A stretch of DNA of 64,000 nt from Chrysophaeum taylorii. Its lineage: Eukaryota; Sar; Pelagophyceae; Pelagomonadales; Pelagomonadaceae. Made by a program: the position numbers and the translations under genes. Shown here in pieces: positions 21,767-33,640 of the stretch. How positions within the stretch are numbered: position 1 is the first letter of the stretch; each line of letters begins with the position of its first letter. Under the pieces are notes generated by a model. That model was given only the letters and a program-made list of their open reading frames with translations. It had not been told where the DNA came from and made no database searches. Location: assembly GCA_029834535.1 (NCBI GenBank), contig JAQMWT010000534.1:62001-126000 (forward strand). Direction: 5' to 3'.

Positions 21767-22321
21767 CTAGGGGAGGGGATACCGACCCCCTATGCTTTCG
21801 TGCTGTGCTGGGGGGGCGTTCTTTTCGTGTTCTCGCGCCCCCCCCCGGACGCGGCTGTCGCCAAGCCCGGACAGCGTCGCCTTTGGATAAAGTTCGGCTG
21901 GGAACACGGACTTGGTCGGGCGCCATGCGAGAATGTCGTCGCGCGCACGCCAAAACGTCTCGTAGAGCCGCCGGTTGACACATTGGGGAAGGCCGGGGCT
22001 AGGGTCGGTGCGGTTTGTCGGCTGCCTCAAAATGAAAACGAGGTTCGACATGGTGAACGAACGAACGAAGTCGCGGGCAAACATGAGCAGGACAGCCCAA
22101 GCCAGAAAGACGTAGTTGTCCGAGATGAAGAGGAGGGTTGTCACTCCCTGAACGCGCGCGAGCTCAGCCTTGATTGTGGCTCCGAGGTAGTTCTCGGGAC
22201 TGACCTTGGCGACAGAATTAGCCTCAACAAGAGCAGCGCCTAAAGCACCTGGCTCATGAATGATTTTTTCGCTTCCCGAAATAGATATTCCAGTTGTGGG
22301 CCTCGATGTCGTCAAGGCCAA
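21767..22321 (-). CDS. Putative membrane protein, unknown
   Basis: A 184-codon frame with convincing protein character: ALGAALVEANSVAKVSPENY, a hydrophobic segment at about residues 66-82 (TLLFISDNYVFLAWAVLLMF), then SFTMSNLVFILRQPTN and RRLYETFWRARDDILAW. The hydrophobic stretch could be one membrane span. The C-terminal 30 residues are low-complexity and may be read-through. The gene probably starts further right (minus 5'), where the frame is interrupted. No family is recognised. Confidence 0.33.
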   Translation of the reverse strand: MALTTSRPTTGISISGSEKIIHEPGALGAALVEANSVAKVSPENYLGATIKAELARVQGVTTLLFISDNYVFLAWAVLLMFARDFVRSFTMSNLVFILRQPTNRTDPSPGLPQCVNRRLYETFWRARDDILAWRPTKSVFPAELYPKATLSGLGDSRVRGGAREHEKNAPPAQHESIGGRYPLP

Positions 22322-22697
22322 TGTCTGTCGTCCCTAATCGTATATTGCAGCCATGGCTTGCTCGCGGGTCATGCCGCGCCTCGTTTCACAAACGCGCTGA
22401 CCTCCAGCTCGAGTCGAGTCAGCAAGCAGAGAACAAGGCAGGTTGCTCGTCTTTTGGCCTGAGCAAAGTGGCAAACGGGCCCAGCATTTTTTCTAGGGCT
22501 CAGTGTTGGTCGGTGGCTTCGGCGCCTAGTTCCATTCGTAGTACACCTCCGACTCGGCTCTCGGCTGCCGCGAGCTTGGCTGGCCAAACTTAAGTGTCCT
22601 TTGACGCCAACGCGGCCAAACAAGGTTTTCTTCTGGGAATTTTATCTTTCTCGTTGCGAAACCATTTTTTTTAAAAGGCACCGGTCAGTTCTTACAC

Positions 22698-23117
22698 TTA
22701 TGTTAGATACTTCCGCGTCCTCGAAGCGTCTTGGCTGGGATCTAGGGTGGTGTCCACCTCCACAATCGTCAGATGCTGGTGCCCCAGGAGCTTGCGGGTG
22801 CACGGTCTCTTCGGCCTCTTGCTGCCGTTGCTTTGGGGATTTCTGAAGCCGGTCTTCTTCTTCTTCTTCTTCTTCGGTTTGTTCGTCTCGCATCGCCTCT
22901 TTGCCGTTGGTGGCGCACGCTCGGTCGTTGTCCAGAAACTTGCGTCATCAGCACGTGGAAACGGAATTGCATTGGGGTTCCGCGGGCGCTGGCGGCGGGT
23001 ATGTAATAGGCACAGCGAATCGATCCGTCTATGATGCGGTCGAACCGGCGGTAAAATCCATGTTGTGGCGTCTACCCTCCTCGTCGATGAACCCAGCTCG
23101 TTTTTCGTTGAAGTCAT
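22698..23117 (-). CDS. Lys-rich protein fragment, paralogue at 36.5-37.5 kb
   Basis: A minus-strand frame with DDASFWTTTERAPPTAKRRC, a poly-Lys run and RPCTRKLLGHQHLTIVEVDT before the stop. The upstream (higher-coordinate) part, about 22930-23495, is clearly duplicated at about 36935-37420, where a related frame reads DVDFTAGSTGSP and SDDDASFSRRKRGGKKK. Shared coding-like text in both copies suggests a real but partly decayed gene family. The function is unknown. Confidence 0.33.
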   Translation of the reverse strand: MTSTKNELGSSTRRVDATTWILPPVRPHHRRIDSLCLLHTRRQRPRNPNAIPFPRADDASFWTTTERAPPTAKRRCETNKPKKKKKKKTGFRNPQSNGSKRPKRPCTRKLLGHQHLTIVEVDTTLDPSQDASRTRKYLT

Positions 23118-23495
23118 CCATCCAGGGTAAGATCGATGACGCCAGCAACCCCGCGTTGCGTTGCTCGAGAGTCTCCTTCAAAAGGCTATCGGACCAGGCG
23201 CTTCGGCAAGTGGGCGTTTGTTGAAAGACGGCAGCAACAACAACTGAGTCGTCGTTGACGCTAAGCCACGAAACTTCCGCGCGACGTCGTCGTCGTCGTC
23301 GTCGTCGGCACTGAATGCAGCTACCAAAGTACTACAAGTCTCGGTAGAGCCCAGGCCCTCGGTGGTATGTGCCGAGGACTTGGTTTGCGCGAAGCTCTAA
23401 ACAGGCCTCGGGGGGGCAACGCTGCGCGCCAAAACGTGCCGTATGAGGGTTTCGTCGCTCACAATAAACATCCATGTCTACCGATTTCCACCGCG
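22930..23495 (+). repeat. Segmental duplicate of 36935-37420
   Basis: Both places share GGAATTGCATT, GAACCGGCGGTAAAATC, CCCCGCGTTGCGTT, AGAGTCTC and ACCAAAGTACTACAAGTCTC in the same order and orientation, with indels. The match stops near 23495, close to the left edge of Copia C. Confidence 0.75.
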
Positions 23496-23629
23496 CGCTC
23501 ACAGAGGAGAAGCGTGGAAAAAGACGTCATGAGAGGCATTGTGGCAGAAGAAGAACACAGGAGATGTCAAGTCACGAGGTGAGGTAACGAGCACGAAGTC
23601 GAAGGAAGGGAGGAGCTTCCGTACTACGG

Positions 23630-24100
23630 GTGAAGAAGATATCGCTGAGATTGATTGTCAAGGCGGGGAATGTGTTGGAGATGAATGATGTGATTGCGAT
23701 GATATTCGGCGGTGCTGTAAAACCGAATGTCGATGTGGCGGGTGCGCCTCGTCAGACACTGGAGACGGACTTGGGTGACGGTGGTGCGGTTATCGACATA
23801 CATAGGTACCGTGTGACGAGGGAGATCAAGGTCATCAAAAAGTTTGTGAAGCCAAGTGCGCTCGGCAGTAGCGGTGGCGTAAAGAGCGAGCAATTCGGCG
23901 GCTTCAAAAGAGGAGCGGGCGGGGAGGTACTGCGAGCGGGAGGAGTAGGAAAGCATAGAGCCGGCAAGGAGAAAACAAAAGCCAGTAGTGGAGTGGCGGT
24001 CATCAGGGTCGTCGTCGGCCCAGCTGGAGTCGGAATAACCACAGAGACGAAGGGTAGAATCGCGACCAAGAACAAGGGCAAGATCTTGAGTACCATTGAG
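23630..24100 (-). CDS. RNase H part of Copia C
   Basis: Ty1/Copia RNase H: the catalytic-Asp context LCGYSDSSWADDDPDDRHST and TGFCFLLAGSMLSYSSRSQ are visible, followed by HIDIRFY near the C terminus, the usual closing motif of Copia polyproteins. Confidence 0.85.
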
Positions 24101-24299
24101 ATAACGGAGGGTATGAGATAAGGCGTGCCAGTGGGGTTTACCAGGATTGTGTGTAAAACGCGCACACTGATTGACGGTCCAAGTGATATCATCAGGGCGA
24201 GTCATAACAGAAATAAACAAGACACAACCGACAGTACGACGAAAAGGGGATGCGTGCCACGAAGACGTGATCGATCGGGGGAGCCAGGTGCAGGACAAT

Positions 24300-25270
24300 C
24301 AGCCGCAGAAAGATGAAGACCTTTGGGAGCGGGAGTCAATTCTGGTTTACTGTTGATGAAGCGATGTTCGGTGAGGATTTCACGGATAGCATGGGATTGG
24401 TCGATAGCGAGCGTGCGACGTGCGCGATCACGCGTAATGCGGAGACCAACGTAAGTGTGAAGATCGAGGTCGTTGACATCAGTGAAGGCTTTGAAACGTA
24501 GAAAGAAGACTTGGTAATGGCCAATGCAAGAACGGGGGTGCGCCACAAGAAGATCATCAACGACGAGAACAAGGCGCAGAACGACAGTGGAATTAAGCAA
24601 GAGCTTGTAACTGCAAGTGTCACCAGATCCGCGGACGAAGCCACAATCATTGACACCGAAGCGTTCCAAATAAAGCCGCCAATTGCGACAAGCTTGTTTG
24701 CAACCATACCAAGAGCGACGGAGTTTGTAAACGATCTTGGAACCATCTGTGGGTTGGCGAGGAGCATAGCCTTCGGGTGGCCAGACATAGATGTCTTCGT
24801 CAATGGGAGCTTGGATAAAAGCGGAGCTGACATCCAACTTGTGCAAATCCCAGTCATGAACAGCAACAAAGGTGAGAAAGAACCGAATGGTGACAATGTT
24901 GGCGACCGGAGAATACGTATCGTGATAATCAATGCCGTGAACCTGGGTGTAACCGCGGACAACGAGACGAGCTTTGTAAGATTTGAAGCGGCCAGATTCA
25001 TACTTCTTGCGGAGGACCCACTTTAAAGTGCAGATGTTGCCAGAAAAAGTAGAAGGAACGCGAACGACATCCCAGCAACCGAGCTGACCGAGGGAATGAT
25101 ATTCTTTGGCGATGGCTTGTAACCAGCCAGGGCGTTCAGGATTTGTATGAGCTAAAGCTTCGCGTAAATGAGTGGAAGTGATAGCGCCGTCATCAATGTA
25201 AGAATATTGAGATGCTTCTTCGGAAGCAGAGTAATAAGCGTGGACAGATTGGGGATCAACAAGGGTATGA
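24300..25270 (-). CDS. Reverse transcriptase part of Copia C
   Basis: RVT_2-type RT: CTLKWVLRKKYESGRFKSYK, ARLVVRGYTQVHGIDYHDTY, SPVA, LHKLDVSSAFIQAPIDEDIY, WYGCKQACRNW and a VVDDLLVA catalytic box. Confidence 0.9.
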
Positions 25271-25949
25271 GCTAGACAAAGGGGAAGGAAGACATAATGA
25301 ACTAACAAACGAAAGCTAGAATAAGTAACATACAGAGAGTGACAGGAGGAAACAGAATCGACATTGCGTTGTGGACAAACGCTAGAATGTGAGTTCGTGG
25401 GTTCGCGAGTAGGATCTGTTTCAGCGTAATAGGCGCGTTGGTCGACTTTGCGCGGTCGGCTCCGTTTGGCTCGACGTGATGGTGCACTTTTTGTATTGTT
25501 CGCTGATGGTTGTGGTATTGTTTCTGGGGTGATCAGTCCCGATAAGGCCGGCTCCTGAGCATCAAAAACAGGAGACAAGGGAGCAACAGCGGAAGACAAA
25601 CGAGGGTCATAATAGAACAAATCGGGGAAACGAGAATCCACAAGAGGAGGAGGAAGGGGTTGGGAGGACAGGGACTTACGCATAGCAAAATTCTCGTCGA
25701 AAACGACATCGATGGAAGTGTGAATGACGGGACCGGTGGCGCGTTGAAGAAGGATACGATAACCATGTCCAGCAGAGGGATACCCAATGAAGATGCCAGT
25801 AATAGCTTTGGTAGGCCATTTGTCGCCAGTGAGAATAGCAGCAGGGCAGCCCCAAACACGAAGAAAATCGACGCGGGGCAAGGTTTCGTGAAGCATTTCA
25901 TATGGCGTCAGGTAACCAGGGTTGGAGGCGTTTGGCATTCGCTCGGAGA

Positions 25950-26740
25950 TGAAGTCAGCCGTTTCCATGGCCCAACGCCAAAATCAGGTGGACGGTGCGC
26001 ATGCACCAAAAGAGTTCGAGTAATATCAGCAGTTGCGCGATGGGAGCGTTCCACAACACCAGAAAAAGCGTGCGCCTGTGAATTTTTAGACTGAGCAGCA
26101 GGAGCCCGTTTGATGGCGATGTTGTTGCCCAGACAGAAGGTTTCGAATTGGCCCATGAGAGACTTGTCACGATCTGTGTAGATGAGGGCAATACGATAGC
26201 CAAAGGGTCGAACCACAGTACACAGAAAAAGTTCGAGTTGACGAGCGTTCGTGAGTGCATCGTGTCGTGGAGCAAAGTAACGCGTGCGGGGGCGCGTATG
26301 ATCAACGACAAACGTAAGGATGGCACGGTCTTGGTAAATGAAAGAAGGAACACCGGTAAACATGAGATCAGCGTGGATAATAAGATAGGGCGCAACGGCA
26401 CGCGGGCGGGACAAAATTTCGTTTTCAGGAAGAGAGCTGGGTGTGGATTCACGTGGTTGACGATGGCCAACATGCGCAGCATGCATTTTACCCAAGGCAC
26501 AAGCAGGACAAAAAGAAAGAGACGCGGAACTTGGGAAGAGCGGGGCACCAACCAACAGCGAGAGAAGACAAACGGCGGATATAAGAGGGACTATAATGAC
26601 CAAGACGAGCATGCCAAATGTAGCAGGTGAGTTGGGTGCGTTGAGACACAACGGGAAAAGCGCAAGGGCCATGTACGCGAGGGAAAGAAGAAAATGCCAC
26701 AAATGGGGAAACAAAGTCCGCGTAGGGCGCAGCGGTCGTA
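25950..26740 (-). CDS. Integrase part of Copia C
   Basis: GAG-pre-integrase stretch (IWHARLGHYSPSYIRRLSS, CPACALGKMHAAH, an H-H-C-C zinc site), then DDE-core contexts LIIHADLMFTG, LIYTDRDKSLMGQFETFC and GVVERSHRATADITRTLL. Confidence 0.88.
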
Positions 26741-27079
26741 TTGCCGATCCAACAGACGATCAAGAGGAGACCACAGCGACGAAGCAGAGGAATGACATGA
26801 TGCGTCTGGCGGTGACGTAAGATTCGTTTAGGATGAGTAGGGCCAACATCCTGGATCGTATGACAATCGTAACCAACTTGCTCAAGGGCATGATCGGAAG
26901 AATCCGTTTGTCACCCAGGCCAGGAGAGATGAGTGTATGTGGGAATGCGATATGGATGCCATGAGGGGCGGAAAGAGTGGGTGCTGGAGAAGGAAGACCA
27001 CGATTGTCAAGAGGACCAATGGAAGGGGACGTTAAGTGAGCAGTGCCAGAACCAGAAACAGAGCCAGTGCCGAGAGCGG

Positions 27080-28480
27080 AATTGATTGAGTGCTGTTGAG
27101 TGTTGTCAAGGTCAGTAAAACCTTCAGGGGAATTGAAGAGATTGACGTTGGCACCTGTATCGTAGACAACGAGACGAAGATTGTTGAAGTGAAGATAATC
27201 GCGCTGACGGGCGGTGAGCAGAGCGGTAAGGGCGTTGGTAGAAGATAAGACTCGGTGAATGGTGGGGGAGATGGAAAAAAGATGGAAATTGAAAGATGGA
27301 TAGGTGGGTGCAGGAAAAGATGGGTCAGGAGGGGAAGATATGGCGGTGGGAGGCGGGACAGAGGGTGTGGTGGGGGGTGGCAACGCAAGAAGCGGCGGAG
27401 AGGGTTGAGAGGGAGGCAAGAGTGGGATGGGGGCGGAGAGATAGTGTTGGTAGAATGGTGGATTTGGGCGAGGTGGGTATTGGGGACGTGGGCGAGGTGG
27501 GTATGGGGGATGAGAAAGAGGGCGGGTTGCAGCTTGGGAGAGTAAATAGCGTTGGCGCTTGAGACAGTCTTTCTTGTGATGACCAGGAATGCCACAAAAG
27601 TGGCAAAGGCCAGTAGGGCGTGGGCGCTTTGGGATTAGGAGAGCCACGCTAAAATGGAGGCTGATGCCTGGAACGGAAAGGTGGGCGAGGGCGGGAACGT
27701 GGATGGAAGCGCAAAGAGCATTGAGACGATGAAAGCATTTAGCAGTGGGATGGTTGGTGCGACCACAAAAGTCACAATTATCGCGACGGCGGGGATCCGC
27801 ACGTAGAGCAACAAGCGAAGACTTGGATTGGAGATAATCGGAGACTTTGCTGTTGAGGCGATCAACGAAACTATCATATGTGCGCAGTTTTTTAGGATCA
27901 AGCGCAATGAAATCCTTAGACAAGATGGAGTCTGGAATCTTTGTTTGAAGCAATTGCAATGCAAGAGCGTCAGAGAAATCTTGATGATGCCGAGCAACTT
28001 GAACACCGGTGATGAACTTGTTAAGAAAGGACTCAAGTTCATCGATATTATTGCACACCAGTGAATGCAGTGAAGCAATTGCAGACTGAGCGACGCGATC
28101 CCCGTGGCCCACGTAGACATCGGTAATGATGCGCTTGTAAAGCCGCGTGAAGTTCATATCGCGGTTTTTACGGATATCCGCACGATCAGCAGTATCATGC
28201 ATCGGGAGGGCCATAAACAAAGCAGAGTACCAACGTTGCTGCTTGACGCCAAATTCTTCTTCAGAGCAGCCAGAGGTGGAGATGCTGATCCAAGTTTCGT
28301 TGGTCAAAATAATGCGATCGCCGGTGGAAATGATCATGTTTTCAAGACGACGTGTCCATTGGTGGAAAAGATGTCGCTCACCACTGAAAAAAGCATCAAG
28401 TTTTTGAGAAAGCTTACTGTCTTTGATTTCGATCGAGGAAATGTTAGACGACAACGAACCGAACACGTAGCAATGAACTG
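27080..28480 (-). CDS. Gag and protease part of Copia C
   Basis: UBN2-like gag helices (LYKRIITDVYVGHGDR, LQLLQTKIPDSIL) precede two zinc knuckles, CDFCGRTNHPTAKC and CHFCGIPGHHKKDC. A Pro-rich linker leads to the aspartic protease active-site stretch LVVYDTGANVNLFNSP. Confidence 0.85.
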
Positions 28481-28515
28481 AAGCCGATATGAGGAGTCGC
28501 CGCGAAGTCAAGCAC

Positions 28516-28545
28516 AGGTTCGATCGAAACGAACACCTGCTACCA
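28516..28545 (-). other. Primer binding site of Copia C (initiator tRNA-Met type)
   Basis: On the plus strand this reads like the 3' end of a tRNA: T-arm GGTTCGATCGAAACGAACA, then acceptor-like CCTGCTACCA. The complement, TGGTAGCAGG on the minus strand, is the usual Copia priming sequence for initiator tRNA-Met. The match extends through the T-arm, longer than the common 12-18 bases. LTR-like TG follows at 28546. Confidence 0.65.
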
Positions 28546-28650
28546 TGTGACAACAGGAATGGGGCGTTGCTCTAGCACAATAAGGGAATGACGTAGGGAT
28601 ACGTGGTGCAGGGGTAAGTGTCATAGCTTCCTCACATCACCGGTGACGAC

Positions 28651-29599
28651 AACCTTTTTCACCGGATAATAAATAACCGCGATCAACTGCGATTAAGGAT
28701 AACCGGGGAAAATCTCCAGGATGGCTGTTGGCTCCCACAAAACAAACGGCCATAGATCGTTCAAATTCGAGTTGTGCAGCCACCATGGGGTTGTTGGGGG
28801 CCGCAGTGCTGCGCGACGCCGGCGTGTCGATCGATACACTCGGATTTGGAGCACCCAGGGACGTCATGAACAAGGGCGAGAGCTGGAGTGTGCAGAACAC
28901 GCCCACGTGGGCATACCCGGCGCATCACCATTGTCGACTTGGAGGTCTGGAAGCAGAATAAGATGACAACATCCTCCCTCGCCGAATTGCGGCGCGTCTG
29001 ACACCGGCCGCAACCAGTTTCCCAAGATTGCCCCCGAGCAGCCTCGACACGCTCGCTGTCCTGTCTGCCACGCACATGCTTCTCTTCGCGTACATCAACC
29101 TCTGCCTCATCAACAAGTGCACACCGCCCGAGATCTGCGACTTCCACATGCAGTGCGTTACCGGCGAGCGCGCCATCGCCGACTAAGACAACGACGTTGA
29201 GATCGTCGACGACCCCACCGCCACCCCTGCCGACGACGCCGGCGGCTGCTGAAAAAAGCAAGAAAAATCAAGCAAGGTCGGCAAGCTCAACACAACCCCC
29301 TCTCGCTCCTTTGTCTCCCTCTATGACCGTCCATTCTGACTCTTTTTGCCTCGGAGTTGCACAATTACATTAATAACAATGAACCGCGCGGTGTGGCGGG
29401 GCGAAAGTCGCGGGGGCGCTGGCCGAGGACCTGGAGCCAGGCGTGCGTAGTCAGGACGGGGACGCGTCGCACGATCGAGCGAAAGGCGAAGAACGGCGGG
29501 TAGCAGGGTCGTGAAAATACGGGGGTAAGCTGACGTGGCGGTGAAAAACATAACCCCCCCCCCCCTGGAGTTCGTCACGTATAATAACCGGATAATAAC
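28651..29599. other. Spacer with faint plus-strand coding traces
   Basis: Plus-strand text near 29040-29185 looks protein-like (LDTLAVLSATHMLLFAYINL, CTPPEICDFHMQCVTGERAI), followed by a short Asp-rich tail. A separate 78-codon frame begins at 28728. No domain and no clear start; possibly an exon or remnant of a host gene. A run of Cs is at about 29555. Confidence 0.3.
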
Positions 29600-32195
29600 C
29601 ACCGTTGGGAATTCACTTCAGCAAGTGAACGCGAACCACTTCACCAGCAGCCACGCGCAATACTGGTGAAGTGATTTGAAGTGAACGCGTCGCCCTACGT
29701 GGTTAAAGTGAACCTTTGTGAAGCGAACGCCACCTTTTTTTTTTAACGCCAGCGCCGACGGTCCCTGCCGCGCCCCGTCAGTTTTTTCCGTGCCCCCCGC
29801 GCGCTATTGGCTCCTAGGACCTAGGCTAGGTCTGGTGCTCTTAGATTCATTCGCGTTAAATTCGGGGCGAAGGAGGAGTTAGTTACCGTGGATGGGGTTC
29901 AGCGTTTCTTACTTACTTTAGGCGGTGTGAACGAACGAACGAACGACCTCGGTATCTTCGTCTGGTTCTTCCTCATCAACCTCCATCTCCAAAGAGTCTT
30001 CGGGGAAGGAATCATGGTGCTCTCGGCGTTTTTAAAAAGGCTCGGTCTCGTGTCACGCGAGGTCGTCCCTGTACTTAAAATCCGGGCCGCCGCCGCCGCA
30101 ATGAAGATTTTTTTTTCATGCGCAGTATGCTGGCAACAACTTTGTCCGTCTCGTCCGCGCCGAGCAGCAACGTGTTTCCCTCAGTCAGGACAAGATTTCC
30201 AATGCTCAGGCAGCGCTCGCAGTAGTAGCTCTGCGCGCCGCCATGTGTACTACCAATTGAGAAAACCCTTAGAGGAGGCTCTCGCCATGTCCGGAAGGAA
30301 GGAACCCATACTGCTCCTTGGTGAGCGGTCGATACAGCTTTCCAACGTCGAGCACAGCCAGATCTGTGAAGAAGCCGACTTCATCCTTCTTCTCAAGTTC
30401 AGGATAATGCTCTTTCCAGTCGAGCGATCTCGACAGCCTGATGATCCATAGAGTAAAGACCTACCTGTTCAAACTCCTCCACATTGAAATCGGGCATCTG
30501 GTTCTCAGGCATAGCAAAAGACGGCACGTCGCCACTAATGTCGTCGTCCCAAGCGTCGGGTGCGTCGAGTGCCGCCAAGAGACTGCGGGCAGGCGCAGGC
30601 TCGGAGGGCGGCGCAGACTCGGAGGAGGAAGTATTTGCCTTTTCGTGGTGGAATGCAGTCCGCGCGTAAATCACATGTTCTTCCTTGAGCAAGCAACTTC
30701 CTGGCCTGAGCTCTCTGATTGGACGACAGGTTCCGGCAGTTGATAGTCCGAAAGTCAAGAAGGAAGGCAATCAGCTCGCGATCGTTGAATTCGTAGTCGA
30801 AGTGACGCACGTAGTTGTTTTCATTATTCCCGCAAAAAAAACGACGCTCACATTCGAGTATAGCCCGCTGAAGACAGATTTTGCCGGTCTCGCTGAGGTC
30901 GTCAACATCGACAGTCTTACGTGGCATGGATTTCGCAGTTATTTATGTTCGGAGATCAATGACTTCTAGCGTTCCAGCTCGCAGAGACTCGATCATGTTG
31001 TGCTTGATCAATGCGGCACACGCCCCCAGGTATAAGTGTTCATGTTGCACGAAAACAACGGGGTCATCCGTTATAGCAAAAATCGCCTCGAATTCAGCCA
31101 ACGCCACCCATTGCTCATTTTCACTGATTTTGTCCAAGGGAGTCCAGTGTTGGTAGCCGCGTACAGTTCGAGCACGTTGTGCATACGCAGCAAAGAACGA
31201 ACGAATAAGTTGGTATCGCGCCCGGAACCTCGTCTTATTGAGGTCGAGCTTTCGGCGATTTATTTCCCCGGCTGTAATGGCAAAAGCGCATGCAGATCCT
31301 TCAAACGTGTGCTGCCGTAAGAAAAGTACTCGGCTCCACCGTGGCCACCACTGTTCAGCAGCTCCTGGCCAGCTGGGAATGGATTGATCACCTGCTTGCC
31401 TCTGGATCGTGTCAAGTCGCCACATGCCGCTGCCGAGACCTTTGAGATATATCATGCATGTCACACACGCTTGGACCTCAACAAAAATTTCTTCAGCGAC
31501 GCCAATTGCAGCCCGGTCTCGTGAACAATGGTTGCGGCCGCCAAATCGATATCGATTCCCGAACGCTCCGCGACCACAGAACGGAGCAGAGAAGACGTGC
31601 CGGAATCGGTTCCGATAGGCCAATGGCCTGTCGCTTGAACTTCTTATCCTTGAGTGTCCCGCCGCCGTCATGCAGCACACACCTGGGGGGCGAATGGATT
31701 GCCGAAAGCCGCTTCATAAATAACACTCCGCAACGACGTGCTTCAAGATTCGAACAACAAAACAACGATATTCGGCGTTGTTCCACCCATTCATCAAACA
31801 GCGCCTTTCGAGTCATGAACGAGGGCGCTTGCCTTTTCCGCCGCCACCGCCGCGGTAATAATAATACGCCGCCTCAATTATTTGGTTGCGATGATCTTCG
31901 TCGTCAGTCAAAGGTGCGCTTGGGAAAAATCCGCTGCGACGTGTGCGCGTAGTGCCGAGCCGAGAATGCCATCATCAGGGACGAGTGCTTTGCTTGGCAT
32001 GGGCATGGTCATGAAGTATCTCGTAATATTCGATTTACCCTTCGAGGCAGGCAGCCACAACGACCGTCATAAAAAAACGCTCCTCCTTTTCTTGGTCTGT
32101 CTTCTGTTTCTTGGTGAGCTGTCAACACGTCCCAGCTCGTCGAATCCTCCTCCTCCGGATGCGCAGCCTTGAAGTGGGCCGGCCCCAAGAGGGCT
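29600..32195 (-). mobile_element. hAT copy 1 (one end missing)
   Basis: Reverse-orientation copy of the complete hAT at 40108-43580. The left edge CACCGTTGGGAATTCACTTC is the 3' terminal inverted repeat, followed by the same subterminal TTCACTTCA motifs. Homology ends at about 32195, before the 5' inverted repeat, so this copy is truncated and cannot move by itself. Bases 30241-30253 are the unoccupied site of the SINE-like insertion seen in copy 2. Confidence 0.85.
30399..31680 (-). CDS. hAT transposase fragments, copy 1
   Basis: Minus-strand frames read LFLRQHTFEGSACAFAITAG, FEAIFAITDDPVVFVQHEHL and SLRAGTLEVIDL, then in an overlapping frame TVDVDDLSETGKICLQRAIL and VRHFDYEFNDRELIAFLLDF. 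The same text is in copy 2. Frames are interrupted at several places. Assignment to hAT rests mainly on the ends and target duplication of copy 2. Confidence 0.55.
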
Positions 32196-33640
32196 TGGTC
32201 GCATCCGGATTTTTCAGGCCCCCATAAATATATTTGTCCTCGACAAAACTTGCCGGAAAATCGCTTCGATTTTTATCTCTTTCCGCTGTTCGTCTGACAG
32301 TCGCCAAGGGACCGACCGCGTCTTGGATCTGGTACAGACGAAGAAGAAGAGGTCGATTCAGCCGGAGCAGCAAAAACCGACTGCAGCAGGTTGTGGCGCG
32401 CAGTCTTCCGTTCGACTTTGAGTTTGGCCGCCGCTGACGGTTGAGGGCACAGACTGTGCAGCTCACCCAGGCGCCATCTCGATCGCACGGGCGCTTTGTT
32501 TAAAGCAGTCGACTTCCGGCCATTAAGTTGAAAGTAGGCTTGGAGCATGTTGCGGAAGTGCGGATCGTCGAATGTTCTGAGATTCGCTGGTTCCCATATA
32601 GCAATCAATAGAAGCGCGATGAGAAGGCCAGCGTGACTGCCATCTCGTTGTTGTTGCTAGTCGTCACAGTAATCATCCAAGAGAGCCCTTTCGTTGCTTT
32701 GCCTGCACAGACGCGCTATCCATCGCATCCGAAAATTCGACGACTTTGCGCGCTTGGCGGCGGCGGCGGCGTTTTCAGATAGATTTCTTGGGGGATTCTT
32801 GAAGGGCTGCAGCGGATCGGTCGTGTTCCACGATCCCCCGTAGCACTTGATCGAGTCGTAACAAGTGTCCGGCTTCGTGTAGCAATGAGTCTTCTTGCTT
32901 TCTCGAATCGGTGTCTTCCTTCGCGCACCACTCAGGATGATCGCATCGTCAAAAAGCGCTTGACAGCGGCTGGTCCGGCAGCCATACTCTCCGCTCTCGA
33001 CGAAACACGTCATGCGATGATGATGATTCGATGATTTGTCGCTGCTCCACCTTGCTGCACTTTCACCTCGAGTGGCCTGACCGGAGCTTCCCACTGTCAA
33101 AGCACCAGCAGATGCTCCCGGCGGCCTTTAGACGTCAGCACCCATCTCCAACGCGCCACCGCTTTAGACCGAGTTGGCTGGAAAGACGCCTTCGAGCACG
33201 CGACAAAAGAGGGACTCGACATGGCGCAACCCGACTGCCGGAGCGGCTTTTGTTGGGACGATGTTCACATTCCTTTTTTCGACTGGGACGCTCTGGACGG
33301 CGAGCGAGAACAAGACTTGCGAATCTGTGGTCCGCGTAATTGCGGAAGCGTCTCTTGGTGACTCCAAGTCTCCGGGTGGTAAAACCGTGTTAGGGACGGG
33401 GCTCAAAAGATCTTGTGCTAGAGTCTCCCAGGAAACTCTGCATGCGACCCGGCCCCTGCCTACTTTGTTCAGCGCACCTAACGCCAAGGTCACACCCCTT
33501 ACACCCTCCCAGCATCTAGAGGCTTCGAATGGATGGATATGAGCGACGTTGTCGACTGCGGTTGAGGACGCACTGGCTGGAACGGAGCCGGTCGGCATCG
33601 ACACTTCGACGTTAACGATCTCGTGTACCGCATCTGTCGT
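32196..33640. other. No firm gene
   Basis: Short frames on both strands. A plus-strand stretch near 33170-33330 looks protein-like (GWKDAFEHATKEGLDMAQPD, FFDWDALDGEREQDLRICG) but has no clear start and ends within 70 codons. Possibly a broken host gene. Confidence 0.3.

Larger units (their letters stand above)
23600..28650 (-). mobile_element. Copia C: canonical Ty1/Copia fossil
   Basis: Minus-strand order: primer binding site (28516-28545), gag with two CCHC knuckles, protease, integrase, RT, RNase H. No methyltransferase part is seen between protease and integrase. It differs from Copia A and B throughout, so it is a separate lineage. A probable LTR begins with TG at 28546, directly beyond the primer site. 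The matching LTR on the left was not found. Coding parts are long and well preserved; the copy is broken, with only a few breaks, and looks fairly young. Confidence 0.88.

Noticed and set aside
28516-28545. tRNA gene
   Set aside because: Only the T-arm and acceptor 3' half are present, with no D-arm or anticodon arm. It fits a primer binding site.
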